64,000 nucleotides of DNA. Origin: Ignelater luminosus. Lineage: Eukaryota > Arthropoda > Insecta > Coleoptera > Elateridae. Made by a program: the position numbers and the translations under genes. Under the pieces are notes generated by a model, which saw nothing but the letters and a program-made list of their open reading frames with translations, had not been told where the DNA came from and did no database searches. Where the stretch lies: positions 153,322 to 217,321 of the forward strand of contig VTPC01001058.1 in NCBI GenBank assembly GCA_011009095.1, in the 5' to 3' direction. Positions within the stretch are counted from its first letter, which is position 1. Each line of letters starts with the position of its first letter. Positions 33,001 through 40,298 of the stretch are shown here, in pieces.

Positions 33001-34364
33001 TCAATCTGATACTTTCATGACTTTATTTGTAAATTGTGTGTTCTTAATCGTAAAAATTCGCAGAAATAGCTAGGGCAACAAAACTTTTTTTTTATTTTGT
33101 TGACCAGTGTTATCGAGCAAGGTATTTCTGATTTTGATATTCCAAACATGAATTTTGTATCAAGATGCAATTAATCGGCTAAAAATCAAATCCACCTCTT
33201 GGTTATTTTCTTACATGTGTTTTATGTTTAATCTATTGCTTGCATATATTAATATTTTATTATAAAGGTGCAGCACATTACATTGGTTGTCCTTGCTGCT
33301 TGGCAAAACCAATCAGTTTTTGCTGAAAATTCCTTGTATGTCTAGACATTCAGTAATTGAAATACAATGACATGGTTACACTGAATGGCAAGTACAAATA
33401 AAAAATTGGCGAAGTGCAATTAAGGCATTTCTAAACAAATTTCCACCATTTAAATAATTTTATATATTTTTACAATTTTAAGAATTCTACAAATATATAT
33501 AAAATACCTTTTAGAATGTATTACTAAAGCATTTTGAATTTGTTCAGTAATTTTTTTAAGAAATTAATTTCTGTGTAATACATACTAAAATATTTGTTTA
33601 CTTTTAAGGTTTTATAGAAAAAAATTGCTGGCAAGGTATGGAAGATTTCTACAAGTCTCTTAGTAAAGCATTATATGCAGAGAGCGAAGAAGCTATACCA
33701 GCCGTAAAACGTAAATCAAGAAGACGTAGGAGATGTCAAAGTATACAACGACAAGAAATTGAGATTACACATTCTACAATAGGTATCTTCTGTCTATTAA
33801 ATTTGTGAAATTTATTTTCTCAATAATAATTATTTGTAGGTGCTCTTTCTAATGTAAAAGTGTCTGGCGGTGGCATTTTTTCATCTGATCTAGCTACATT
33901 GATAGTCTTTGGTGTACTTATTTTGTTAGTAATTCTAAATGTAATGTTGTATTATAAACTATGGTTATTAGAGGAAACTCCTCCTTACACGTTATTAGAT
34001 TTACATATATTAAAGTAGGTTATTTTCTAAAAAAGAAGAATTAGGAAAAATAATTTTTGTAAATTCTTTTAGAGATCCTCCAAAATCTCATGATGAATGG
34101 ATTAAACTTTTACAAAAACAGGAAACACTACACACAATAGAAATGCAAAGATGGCAGAAGGTGCTAAAAACTTCCATAAATCTATTAAAACAGGTAATAT
34201 AAATACACATGAACTATCAGTTAGAAATACTGCTTATAACTTTGCAGATTGAAGAGTCATTAAATGAATTACAGCATTCAATTCATCCTACATACACAAA
34301 TAAGATAATGTCCATAATACAGAACCACAAAGATACAATCAGTAAAGCGCAAGAAGAGTTATAA
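2038..34364 (+). CDS. GRAMD1: Aster / GRAMD1 sterol-transfer protein (ten exons, 5' end uncertain)
   Basis: Exons by splice-site reading: 2038-2266, 2522-2832, 2906-3022, 6175-6356, 7899-8169, 23863-24055, 33609-33782, 33840-34014, 34073-34193, 34248-34364 (stop TAA). All phases agree and give 629 codons before the stop. Aster proteins sit in the ER at plasma-membrane contacts, where the GRAM domain senses membrane cholesterol and anionic lipid and the VASt domain carries sterol to the ER. Seen here: GRAM domain with family-typical stretches (YPTYKSKSEDFKRIFKDVP, LCFYANIFRWET, HQCYGEELGLTSDDDDYIPP), an acidic linker, a VASt domain split by a 15.7-kb intron, a basic patch (KRKSRRRRR), and a membrane segment near 33,885-33,955. 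Exon 1 is placed after an acceptor at 2036-2037, but an ATG at 1978 is an alternative and further exons may lie upstream. The family call is firm. Insects usually carry a single gene for the vertebrate GRAMD1A/B/C group. Confidence 0.93.
3023..6174. other. GRAMD1 intron 3 (3.15 kb) with small repeats
   Basis: Intronic, no gene seen. Around 3165-3650 two stretches form a diverged inverted repeat (AAGCTGGATTTATAAACTCC near the left end; its complement with GAGTTTATAGCTCCACCTT near 3,650), suggesting an old MITE of about 485 bp. A hairpin at about 4888-4972 has arms built on GAGTGTAAAGTG and CACTTTACACTC. The pogo-like MITE at 4588-4683 is listed separately. Confidence 0.5.
4588..4683. mobile_element. 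Short pogo/Tigger-like MITE
   Basis: A 96-bp element starting CAGTGAAACCTGTCTATCTT, ending with the imperfect complement, and flanked by TA on both sides (4586-4587, 4684-4685). CAGTGAAACCT-type ends and TA duplications fit the pogo/Tigger branch of Tc1/mariner. No coding capacity. A second, longer element with similar ends lies at 10867-11041. Confidence 0.5.
6175..8169 (+). CDS. GRAMD1: GRAMD1 exons 4-5: acidic linker and first half of VASt domain
   Basis: Exon 4 (6175-6356) encodes a polar, Asp/Glu/Ser/Thr-rich linker with little conservation (DNRSIVPDNQLPTDMSDTTE). Exon 5 (7899-8169) starts the VASt sterol-binding domain: VMNEVIPMHVDQLFTLLFTS, then FHASRKTTDLTQTAWTHNPE and LNQPVGPKTSQVTETQ, all matching the family pattern. 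The intron between them (6357-7898) carries an insertion described separately. Exon 5 ends at a GTATGT donor leading into the 15.7-kb intron. Confidence 0.92.
6855..7640. repeat. Interspersed repeat copy interrupted by a MITE
   Basis: Bases 6855-6981 match 23186-23312 closely (both contain ACTACTTGGCTG, TAGTGACATAGTTCATGCAA and TTTGTTTATCAGTG). The similarity resumes after the MITE at 7544 (TTAGTTAATGTTGCACTGCT against TTAGTTTAACGTTGCACCAC). The copy near 23.2 kb lacks the MITE and thus acts as a natural empty site. The nature of the repeat itself is not recognised. Confidence 0.7.
6984..7541. mobile_element. 558-bp MITE with TA target duplication, double hairpin inside
   Basis: Ends are CAGAGTGATTGCAATTGA and its complement, flanked by TA at 6982-6983 and 7542-7543. 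Left half: 6984-7070 pairs with an inverted copy at about 7188-7275 (CCATCCTCAATCAATTGA). Right half: a second palindrome whose arms, GTTGTTTACAAGAACAATCA at 7274 and its complement ending near 7520, enclose about 190 bases. It looks like one hairpin element inserted into the arm of another. No transposase is encoded. It lies in GRAMD1 intron 4. Confidence 0.7.
8365..10264 (+). mobile_element. Degenerate DNA transposon with about 450-bp TIRs
   Basis: Ends are CAGGGTGTCC and GGACACTCTG, with TA on both sides (8363-8364, 10265-10266). The inverted repeats are long: about 8365-8830 pairs with about 9800-10264, diverged but clear (AAAGTCAACACAATT against AATTGTGTTGACTTT). Between them are plus-strand transposase remnants: near 9,065 a helix-turn-helix stretch (CQTAARIYAERFPNRHTPHH, the DUF4817-like N-terminus of many arthropod transposases), and at 9290-9490 the catalytic C-terminal part (WPPPSLDITPLDSYLWGSLK, resembling the usual PPRSPDLTPLDFFLWG). 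A stop codon at 9367 and several frame breaks make it inactive. Confidence 0.8.
9062..9600 (+). pseudogene. Transposase pseudogene (DUF4817 / mariner-like)
   Basis: Two recognisable blocks of a DDD/E transposase in different frames. N-terminal: EEYRMNCQTAARIYAERFPN. C-terminal: VPVRNHLNEDFAGRWIG, stop, then the block around PLDSYLWGSLKDKF containing the last catalytic Asp region. The middle of the protein, including the first catalytic Asp, is not recognisable. Stops and frameshifts show long decay. It belongs to the long-TIR element around it. Confidence 0.7.
10867..11041. mobile_element. Pogo/Tigger-like MITE (175 bp)
   Basis: Starts CAGTAAAGTCTCCACTAGG; the right end read in reverse is CAGTAAGACCTCTCATTA. 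TA flanks both sides (10865-10866, 11042-11043). The interior is derived from repeats of the same kind (GTCTGTTTATAGAAGTATCT) and has no coding potential. Termini and TA duplication suggest mobilisation by a pogo/Tigger transposase. Confidence 0.6.
11296..14121. mobile_element. TIR DNA element interrupted by a 2.1-kb insertion
   Basis: Outer ends CAGGGTGTTCGAATATTAC and, read in reverse, CAGGGTATCCGAATATTAC; TA flanks both (11294-11295, 14122-14123). TIR similarity continues through CTCTTGATTGTAGGTTTGGC. The left arm 11376-11420 has its inverted partner at 11865-11932 rather than near the right end, so the original element was about 0.7 kb and its right arm was split at about 11932 by foreign DNA up to about 14036. 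No transposase remnant is seen. Confidence 0.65.
11932..14036. mobile_element. Inserted element of unknown class, possible LTR-retrotransposon remnant
   Basis: The segment interrupts the right arm of the surrounding TIR element. GTAAC occurs at both junctions (near 11,932 and 14,035) and may be the target duplication. At about 12,115 lies AATTGGGCGCCAAG, whose reverse contains TTGGCGCCC, similar to tRNA primer-binding sites of many LTR retrotransposons. No matching pair of LTRs and no gag/pol remnant was found, so the class is a guess. Short reading frames here do not resemble any protein. Confidence 0.35.
15253..15345. mobile_element. Hairpin MITE, 93 bp
   Basis: A near-perfect palindrome: arms ATGTACAGTCATAATCATTG and its diverged complement around CAATAATTGTGACTGTACAT, with a loop of about 35 bases. 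If the ends are CAGTCATAAT the flanking TA is the target duplication. It lies just downstream of the glucosidase gene on the minus strand and may fall in its 3'UTR. Confidence 0.55.
15437..18073 (-). CDS. Intronless GH31 alpha-glucosidase, glucosidase II alpha-like
   Basis: 878 residues in one open frame. GH31 enzymes cleave terminal alpha-linked glucose; glucosidase II alpha normally trims glucose from N-glycans in the ER. Seen here: signal peptide at residues 1-22 (hydrophobic VILFISLFVCVNS), then WKSCHETFCDRIRARPQG, resembling the start of mature glucosidase II alpha. The nucleophile motif WNDMNEP is at 445-451 (Asp447), the probable acid/base Asp526 in WTGDN, and FCGADVGGF at 551-559. About nine N-glycosylation sequons are visible. 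The full catalytic core suggests an active enzyme. Odd points: no introns, although animal GANAB genes normally have many; position inside a GRAMD1 intron on the opposite strand; and a C-terminal hydrophobic tail (residues 866-878) preceded by small residues, as in a GPI-attachment signal or membrane anchor. Two in-frame ATGs lie at codons 1 and 3. Most likely a retroposed, diverged paralog; true substrate unknown. Confidence 0.92.
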   Translation of the reverse strand: MAMHIQKFKVILFISLFVCVNSWKSCHETFCDRIRARPQGGSRNVKLDFSNSVLKLNNESVQTNLNVEGTSQNLKFKLEVVGDSSFHILIDESTPRYRANKALNEVLPPLKIDPKKNNNNTLVTVTHGNNKALIYSSPFKVEFYNNNTLISIANWNNSLIFKTDTNQREIALDILFPNVQRAYGIPEHADRLTLQNTVSNQPYRLFNVDYGNYRVDSTEALYGSIPVLYAHGIEQSSGIFWLNPSQTWIDVTTSPDDVDAYFMSEDGPLDMYFLMGPTLQQAVMQYTKLTGTAPLPQYFTLGYHQSRYSYMSQDEVTSIVSSFDEYNLPVDVLWLDIDYTDEKKYFTWDPKRFKEPEKLLNDLKKTNRKLVAIIDPHIKNDENYDIHTTSKREGYYVKNPDNTVYSDKCWPGISSWLDFLNPRALDYYANLYARRGFNHSNIHIWNDMNEPAVFNDHEPSFEKTMPLNLIHHENRKHREVHNIYGFYQTVGTQTGLLKNNPNLRPFILTRSHFAGIQRYAAIWTGDNYANWAHLRISLPMCLTEALAGVSFCGADVGGFGGIPDDELYQRWYQAGAWLPFYRGHSAIDVPRREPYLYAEGIQARVRTALHQRYAHLPLWYTLFREHELTGEPVIRPITYHYPKEVDALSIDNQILAGPNVLVAPILEPSISSKKVYLPGGKSQIWYNIDDNNKAFEGSGYHTINVNLNSTPVFYRAGSIIPRKDILRPTSTGTYKDPFSLYICLNSTGEANGTLYVDDYESFQYRKNQFLYITLIFSENTLSSQLKDGATYSPSAKIEQLIILNPPKDIVEVKYTADKESATATSLQYNSEKNLLSITGIAIDLQKKFQIEFSKKNNATIVKLSSWMLVIIITNLMFL
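18131..18136 (-). promoter_or_regulatory. Candidate TATA box of the nested glucosidase gene
   Basis: The minus strand reads GAATATAAACAAGG here, 58-63 bases upstream of the glucosidase ATG, which would leave a 5'UTR of roughly 30 bases. Placement is reasonable for a TATA element, but AT-rich sequence gives such matches by chance. Confidence 0.3.
18821..19198. mobile_element. MITE built from GGACGTCC-like motifs
   Basis: The ends are inverted: CCCACATAGCAC on the left, GTGCTATATGGG on the right. Between them more than a dozen copies of GGACGT/ACGTCC-type motifs occur in both orientations (TTGGACGTCC, GTGGACGTCC, ACGGACGTCC), along with several AATTTGGAC units. GC content is clearly above the surroundings. 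Open reading frames on the minus strand exist only because the repeat lacks stops. Target duplication not resolved; superfamily unknown. Confidence 0.6.
19403..19686. mobile_element. Small TIR element (about 284 bp)
   Basis: Starts CAGGGTGTATTCTAAATGG after a TA and ends with GAATCACCCACTA, whose reverse (TAGTGGGTGATTCAAAATG) is a diverged match. The start resembles those at 8365, 11296 and 25016, suggesting related transposases. No coding potential. Confidence 0.45.
21171..22966. mobile_element. 1.8-kb composite foldback element
   Basis: A large imperfect palindrome ending TTAGTCCAGTCAA and TTGACTGGACTAA. Inside, a module of about 0.5 kb recurs four times: forward at 21171-21683, forward but partial at 21684-21855, reversed at about 21926-22436 and reversed at 22437-22966, with a unique spacer at about 21856-21925. 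Shared module landmarks are GTCCCCGCCCCTAGCCCTG, CTTATAACTCGGAAA and CTACAACTTCCTGTCTG (or complements). GC-rich patches alternate with AT-rich ones. No protein is encoded. AAT adjoins both ends if they are taken as TAGTCC/GGACTA, a possible target duplication. Confidence 0.75.
23186..23400. repeat. Interspersed repeat, uninterrupted copy
   Basis: Matches 6855-6981 plus 7544-7640 without the 558-bp MITE. The site corresponding to the insertion contains a single TA. The repeat family is not recognised. Confidence 0.65.
23863..24055 (+). CDS. GRAMD1: GRAMD1 exon 6: second half of VASt domain
   Basis: Follows a polypyrimidine tract and an AG acceptor at 23861-23862 and continues the VASt domain in phase 0: VMLPCSKAGSLYAINLESVN, then IPYADSFYLLTHYCI and EIKYKKSVWGLVK, the last a hallmark of the end of the family's VASt fold. 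Ends in phase 1 at GTAAGT, before a 9.55-kb intron. Confidence 0.92.
24745..24955. repeat. Truncated copy of a TIR repeat
   Basis: Matches 35080-35302 in the same orientation (CCCAACAAGTTCCATCACAA at the left; ACCTTTCATAGCACACTGTTA against ACCTTTCACAGCACACTATTA at the right). This copy lacks the left terminal repeat seen at 35046, so it is 5'-truncated. Confidence 0.6.
25016..25515. mobile_element. 500-bp hairpin MITE
   Basis: A nearly complete palindrome: CAGGGTGATCATTTTAAAAC at the left and its exact complement at the right, with TA flanks (25014-25015, 25516-25517). The arms match almost to the centre near 25,262, including the inner pair GAGAATCTTATACCCTTTAA and its complement. Intronic and transcribed with GRAMD1, so the RNA could fold into a duplex of over 200 base pairs. 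Confidence 0.75.
26390..29475 (+). mobile_element. Decayed non-LTR retrotransposon (RTE-like LINE)
   Basis: Ordered remnants of one LINE polyprotein in shifting frames. Apurinic-type endonuclease: ILKIATWNVRGLNKER near 26,580, then IIIGNFNAKIG and NQIDHLLIE. Reverse transcriptase: SPGDDGITIEQIKY (28,005), PENYRPISLLN (28,160), ALFLDFKQAFDKI, SGVKQGDSLSTTLFN and the active-site AYADDV at 28661-28678. C-terminal region: PRWLGHIIRMNN and GRPRKTRWQNVEEDI, ending at about 29,463 (RIEAIGLQA stop). The pattern resembles RTE elements often mislabelled craniofacial development protein 2. At least four stops or frameshifts (for example near 26,852, 27,280, 27,655 and 28,115) make it inactive. Adenine-rich throughout. 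Ends approximate; no target duplication found. Confidence 0.85.
30929..33109 (-). mobile_element. CACTG-ended DNA transposon (CMC-like) with TTA target duplication
   Basis: Both termini read CACTGGTCAACA inward, and TIR similarity continues to TTTTGTTGCCCT. Flanking bases are TTA on both sides (30926-30928, 33110-33112), a perfect 3-bp duplication. The minus-strand interior is a decayed multi-domain protein gene. CACTG termini with a 3-bp duplication point to the CMC group (CACTA/Chapaev types), but the superfamily assignment is inferred, not tested. Confidence 0.75.
31190..32708 (-). pseudogene. Transposon-borne pseudogene of a multi-copy arthropod protein family
   Basis: Begins at the ATG at 32708 (MSSTQRRYKYHPDISCYICG) and shifts frame near 32,650. 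It continues with paired cysteines suggesting zinc binding (CYICG, CKSC, CYFCVVN) and FGIPMIWRKPTNHIDDCYFC. After a deletion and frameshift near 32,070: HNGNRYASIPIAHS, QWSICVDLKMVNFLLGQQSG, YTKYPCFICLWDSR. A stop follows at 31855, then PPLHIKPGMMKQFIKALNKN, a stop near 31,604, and finally EQGDRFHQDIRVMEERYQHR and MMADYCWSLQR. This combination (CFICLWDSR, PLHIKLG-type, FHQDI-MEERYQ, ADYCW) is familiar from high-copy uncharacterized proteins in arthropod assemblies. Here it lies within defined TIRs and so is most likely the element's own protein. Not functional. Confidence 0.75.
33609..34364 (+). CDS. GRAMD1: GRAMD1 exons 7-10: basic region, membrane segment and C-terminus
   Basis: Exons 33609-33782, 33840-34014, 34073-34193 and 34248-34364, with three tiny introns of 57, 58 and 54 bases. 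Encoded: GFIEKNCWQGMEDFYKSLSK (end of VASt), the basic run KRKSRRRRR, and one hydrophobic segment of about 22 residues beginning LATLIVFGVLILL that anchors the protein in the ER. The cytosolic or lumenal tail carries WLLEETPPYTLLDLH and a possibly helical stretch ending ISKAQEEL. Stop TAA at 34362-34364. Confidence 0.92.
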
Positions 34365-35045
34365 GAAAGAATGAAATGATTTTATGTCAATTTTATTAAA
34401 ATGGTATTATGTATGTTGTTATTACGCACTGTGTTATTTTACAATTTTAGAGTAGGTTTTATTTGTTGTTCCTCTTTACACATTAGTAAAATTAAATTAT
34501 ATAAATATATGTCTTCTATTTTGTTGTTTTTCTTTCTCTTTCAACCATTAAAATTTGAAATTATACTTAATTCAACCTGTTCAGATGTTTTTGACATAAA
34601 GTCAAAGTCACATCAAGTGTTTTCCCATGTAAAATATAAGAAGGCGATTGCATTAGATCACTCTGTTACTAAAGACTTTGTTTTAAAAGCAGCGGCTCGA
34701 GTTCAGAGAGAAATAATGCAACTCTGAGGAATCTTTAGGATTCTTGAGGAGAAGAGGTGTTCCTTGCTAGGTAACTGGAGATCTAGTGGACTGGACTCAA
34801 CTGGCTACTTGGGTTTACTGAATTCACTGGAGAGGTTTTGCAACCCTGCTACTGATGGTCAAGTGAACTAACTGAGCTCACTGAAGTCTGGGGGACCTGA
34901 AGCAGCTTTTTATAGTCTGAGCTCTTAAGTGCAGGACTGTCATTTGGATTTTTCCATTTAATAACACTCCCAACCTGCACAATGAATTTGCCTGCAAGCT
35001 TGCATTTTACTGTGGTATACAAAACTGAATATGTATGATCCGTAA
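34365..35045. other. GRAMD1 3' flank
   Basis: Presumed 3'UTR followed by intergenic sequence. No AATAAA is evident close to the stop; an ATTAAA variant occurs near 34,547. The more GC-rich stretch 34,735-34,960 differs from its surroundings but matches nothing recognised. Confidence 0.35.
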
Positions 35046-35302
35046 ATAATAGTATGTTGTGAAAGGTAGGTCATCCTATATGTTTTCCCCAACAAGTTCC
35101 ATCACAAATGCCGGCTAGTACCAAAGAATATGCACCTTAAGATCTTATTCAAAATCACATTCAAAACTACCATTACATTAATCAATTTCTTAATTTTCAA
35201 CAAATCGTTATAAAATAATGAAAATAACATTAATCTAACCCTAATTATTTTATCACAAGTGGCTGCTAATAGGATGACGTACCTTTCACAGCACACTATT
35301 AT
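35046..35302. mobile_element. MITE of about 257 bp with TIRs
   Basis: The left end ATAATAGTATGTTGTGAAAG and the right end (reverse: ATAATAGTGTGCTGTGAAAG) are inverted repeats that continue through GTCATCCTAT. A 5'-truncated relative is at 24745-24955. No coding capacity and no clear target duplication. Confidence 0.6.
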
Positions 35303-37247
35303 GCTCGAGCATTAGAGAAGTTGCACTAAAGTGCTGCAAACGAGTGAGGGCCGGAGGTCTGGCATGATATAAAATTGTTTTATGTTGTATCTCGCAGCTC
35401 CAGTCCATCAAAGCTTGCATAAGAGCTAGTACATTTTACACATAGTGGTGCAATGTTTGCAGTAATTAATAATACATAATGACAACAAATGAAAAAATTT
35501 GTCAATACCGACGAAGTAAGTATTGAAAGAAAACTTTTATAAGAATCAATTTCTAAAAAAATAAAGAACATACATTAAAAAGAAATTTAAAAAGATTACA
35601 ATCGGCCCTGTTTTATAAAAGAAATAAATTTAAATGTTTACTCAAGATTTATTTATTAGCAAGGTTAAATTAAATTAGTTGTAAAAAAATTACTGTGTTA
35701 GATAATTTAAGAGTATGTACTTTAATATTTAATCAAATTTTTTGCTTTATAAAGTAAATTTAAAGAATTTTCAGAAAACTGAAAGTGCAGTTTTGAAATG
35801 TTTAAATGCACTATACTTAAATCGTGTTGATAATCTATTAATAAGTTTAAGCTACCTTATTTAACTTTTTTTAAAGCTTGTTACTTTGTTACCGATTATA
35901 ATACACATTTATTTTTGTTTTCAAAGATAATTACTTATGTAGGCATCATGACGTAAAATATATCGTAGATAAATTGATTTACTACATGACGTTTCTTTTG
36001 TTCTGAATAATAAATTTCGAAATAAGTTATCCATATTTAATGTATATTGGTTTAATTAAAGCAATCTATATGAACAAGTCTTTTATTATTTACCTCACAT
36101 TTTTATTATCAGTGAAGCTTGATGTTTTACTTTGAAAATAACGGCATTTAAATGTATTGTGCCAGAGCTTTTCTATGGTTTCCCTTATTGGTACAGGTAA
36201 TAGCAGCACAGAGATTTTTACAGAGTTGATAGGCAACTCAACTGCATGTTTGATACACATGAAAGAAGAGATCCAAAGGAATGTCTGTGACCAAATGAAA
36301 TCTTTTTTTAAAATAAACTAAATTTGCACAGAAAAAGATTTATTTTAAAAAACCTCACTCAGTCACAAATCTCCATCCTGGATCTCTTCTTTTACATATA
36401 CAGATGCTGCATTATCTATACAGTATATTGTAGGTTTATGTCTGCTAATAACAAATTCAGAAGCCAATTTGAATTTCTTAGCTCAAGTTCAAAGTTATGG
36501 GGCTTCAAGGTTACCAATTACAGTTGCATTCTCTTCATTTATGATACAAACACTTCGTGAATTATGTTGTAATTAAAATTTTCTATTTATATTTGAACTA
36601 TTACAAGTGTTTTCTTGTACAGAATACTAAAAAGTTGTTAAAGTTAGATAGTGCAACATTGCAAAAAAATCATGTAATTTTGTTGCATCACAGCAAAACC
36701 CAATTTTGCAAATTTAACGTATTTGGTGTGGGTTATCCACATTGCAAAAACAAGTCATATATTCTAGATTATTTTGTCACTATAATACACATGGCACATT
36801 TTGCTAAAACTTGAGCAATGATTTGAAGCCTTATAATATAACTAACGGAGCAGGAATCAGAAAATCAAAAACATCCACAATTCTTGATTATGCCTACTGC
36901 CCAGTAGAATCAAATACATAAAACTGCTATTGCTTTATTACTGGAAGTTCATTATTTTGAACAAAGTGTAAAATCGATGCGCGATTATGAACATTCTATT
37001 AAATTTAAAGGTGATGTCTATTAAAAAGAGAAAAATCACTATACACTGTTCACGATGTTTATGGGTCTTAATAGGCCATTTTGTTAGGTTGAAAGTCTTT
37101 TCTTTTTTTTTTGAAAATTGCCATACACACGGCTGTATTTGGCACCTTTGCACAATCAAAAATTTTGCATAAACGTTTGCTTTGTTAAAAAGAGATAAAG
37201 TTTTCCTTTTATTTTGCATCTATTAATGTCAATTATAATAATTTATA
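35303..37247. other. Intergenic, no gene recognised
   Basis: AT-rich. A diverged inverted repeat at about 36258-36297 and 36357-36403 (GAAAGAAGAGATCC against GGATCTCTTCTTTT) may be a small hairpin element. Nothing else is supported. Confidence 0.35.
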
Positions 37248-38503
37248 ATGCCAAAGATTATAAATGAAAACACAAAGCAGCAAATTATAACACCTTTCAA
37301 ACATTTTAGAAGAATTAATCCAAATTTAAAGTTGCAAGATATCTATACTTTGCTAGAAGACATTTTTGGGGTAAGTAAATACATTAAACGATTTGCTTGA
37401 ATTTACGGAAGCTGACAATCTTGTTTTGTAGGTTATGTGTTCTAAATTAGAAGTGATTGTGCAACAGAAACCAGACAAGTTGAGATCTTCAGTATCCAGC
37501 AAACAACCCAAAAATAATTTGTTTTGGAATCATTTTTTTAAAAAAGATTTGCAACAACTAATTTGGCGATACAACTTTCAAAATCAATATTTTTCTTTGA
37601 ATGATCTTTTCGCTAAAGGAAAATTATGAATTTAAGGGAGGATGGACAACTTTGTATAAGATTTTGAAATCTATGGGTTACAAATATAAATCAGTTGCCG
37701 GTTGCAAAATTTTCTGTCAACAAAAACATTTTGCATCCAAAATTACCTTTCTTAGAAAATCTTTACAGTATCTAAATTCCAGTGAAAATATCCAATATGT
37801 GTACACCTAGATGAAGCATGGATCTATCAAAATGGATCCATGATTCAATGTTGATATTAAAATGAAGGGAGACATTTCACTATTTTGCATGCGGGATATA
37901 GGGGTGGGCGATTTTCTTTTAGATTCTTAAAATAACAATCGGGATTATCTTGTGACCATGACTGGGGATATTTTTCAAAATTGAATGGTTAATCAGCTCA
38001 TTCCTGCTTTGGATAAGCTTGGGGGGAAAAGTGTAACTGTTATGGACAATGCTGCTTACCATTCCTCCAAGAAAAGCCAAATGCAGGAATGATTGACTAA
38101 CCACAATGTCAAATTTGATTTAAAATTTTCCTAAAAACAATTGTGGGATTTAATAGAACCTTTTCGATCGGACGATAAAAAGACGTACATAATTGACGAA
38201 CAGCTGAAAGAGAAAGGACATGAAGTTCTTAGAATGCCTCCGTACCATTGTTAGTATAACCTTATTGAAATGGCATAGGGGTACTGTAAGTCTTATTACA
38301 ACAAGCACATAAACTCTGGAACACCTAATAATTGTGTCCAGAATTTATGGCTTGAGTCTCTTTGGAAATGTTCTTCAGACATGTGGCAAAATTTCTGTGA
38401 TCACTACGAAAAGCTTATTTTGGCTGACTGGAGAAAACATATGGGGAATCTTTCGTTTAAAAATATTCCCCCTTTTATTACTTCACTTGTAGAATCTGAC
38501 TGA
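37248..38503 (+). pseudogene. Decayed DDE transposase gene (IS630/Tc1-like, DDE_3 type)
   Basis: ATG at 37248 (MPKIINENTKQQIITPFKHF). A 61-bp GT-AG interval at 37371-37431 interrupts the frame and looks like a true small intron. Then come a helix-turn-helix block (YNFQNQYFSLNDLFAKGKL; GGWTTLYKILKSMGYKYK) and the catalytic remnants HLDEAWIY (near 37,808, frameshifted), SVTVMDNAAYHSSKKSQ (near 38,035) and VLRMPPYHC-stop-YNLIEMA (near 38,235), the counterpart of the usual PPYHCELNPIELIW. The C-terminal part reads to a stop at 38501-38503; an acidic tail (LDDSEVDSSHEPMEVE) follows in another frame. At least five stops or frame breaks. No TIRs found, so element boundaries are unknown. Confidence 0.75.
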
Positions 38504-39753
38504 ATCTTTTTTGGATGATTCAGAGGTAGACTCATCTCACGAACCAATGGAAGTAGAATGGGGGCTTACAACTATTTGGCATCAAAATTTTTGTGTAATA
38601 TTACAACCACTTGCAAAACCACAGCTTTGATCATCAGCACCCAAACACATTAGCAAAATTAAGTTTCATTAATTCTTGAAAGTTGCCTACTTGGTAGAAA
38701 CCGTATTTTTATGATCATGATGCATATATATGTTACTGTTATTGTTGAACAAATGTAAATAATACATTATAAGTAAAAATTGTTAAAAATTATTTTTATA
38801 GTTGTACTCTTAAAGCAATACAGAAATCTTTAATTCTCACGAGTCCCCACACTCGTAATTACTCAAAAAATATCATTTAAATTTCCAGCCTCTGAAAGTA
38901 GTCATAATTACACATAAATTTCTTATATAATTAGGAGTTTTCTAGTATAACAGATTATCACCGTCTTTATCCTTAAGGCAAAAAGTTTGAACATTTAATT
39001 TCAATATTTTACAGGAAATAGAAATTTTCTTAAAACAATCTTTTAACGTAATCAATTTACAAAAAAAAAGGCAACAGCGTGAGGTCAAACTGTCATAAAA
39101 TCATAACCTTCGAGTACATTAAGCGTCAATAAGATTCTACAAGACAAGTTAATAGATAAACAGCCCAGTTTACAATACTCAAACTGGGTGTGACTGTGTA
39201 CTACAATCCAATCTTTCAGATCAGTGGAAATGAGCTTTTTAAATAATCATGATTGCCTCAAAACTTAGGTGAAGCCTTATTATCTTATTATTACCCTTCA
39301 AACATTTTAAAATATACAGTATTTTGATCATTCACTACACTCCCAAACAATAATTTTAAAATAAACATAATCAACAAACATCAAGATGGAAATTGTCTAA
39401 TTTTCCCTGATTGCTTTACACACCATATAATTTGAAAGGAGCTAAGTAGAGGAGCAGTGCAATTGGATGGCCGGCCAAGCCAACTTCCTGATAGAAAATT
39501 CTAACAATTAGTCTATACACAAGGTAATCTGTAGGATCTCTACAATTTGAACCCTGTAAACTGCCACATGTGTAAGGGCTTCTTTTAAGCTGATTTCTTA
39601 TTAGTCAAGATGTATTTGGGTAAATTTGTTTTTGTTTTGACAAAACAATATGAAATCAAAACAACTACAAATTCTCAAAACGTTTATTTAATCCTATATA
39701 AAAAGAAAAACATTCTGAGATATTTTATAACATAAACTTATAAATATCTACAC
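38504..39753. other. Intergenic, 3' flank of RpS27A
   Basis: AT-rich with no recognised gene. The part next to 39754 should contain the RpS27A 3'UTR; a minus-strand AATAAA occurs near 39,687-39,692 (TTTATT on the plus strand). Confidence 0.35.
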
Positions 39754-40294
<541 letters not shown>

Positions 40295-40298
40295 TTAT

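Larger units (their letters stand above)
24056..33608. other. GRAMD1 intron 6 (9.55 kb) filled with mobile elements
   Basis: Contains a partial interspersed repeat (about 24745-24955, shared with 35046-35302), a hairpin MITE (25016-25515), a decayed RTE-type LINE (about 26390-29475) and a CACTG-ended transposon (30929-33109). The unlisted stretches 25520-26390, 29480-30928 and 33113-33608 are AT-rich with nothing recognisable. Confidence 0.85.

Noticed and set aside
34401-34727. 108-codon frame downstream of GRAMD1 as a separate gene
   Set aside because: It starts in the GRAMD1 3'UTR, is Phe/Leu/Lys-rich as AT-rich DNA predicts, and matches no family.
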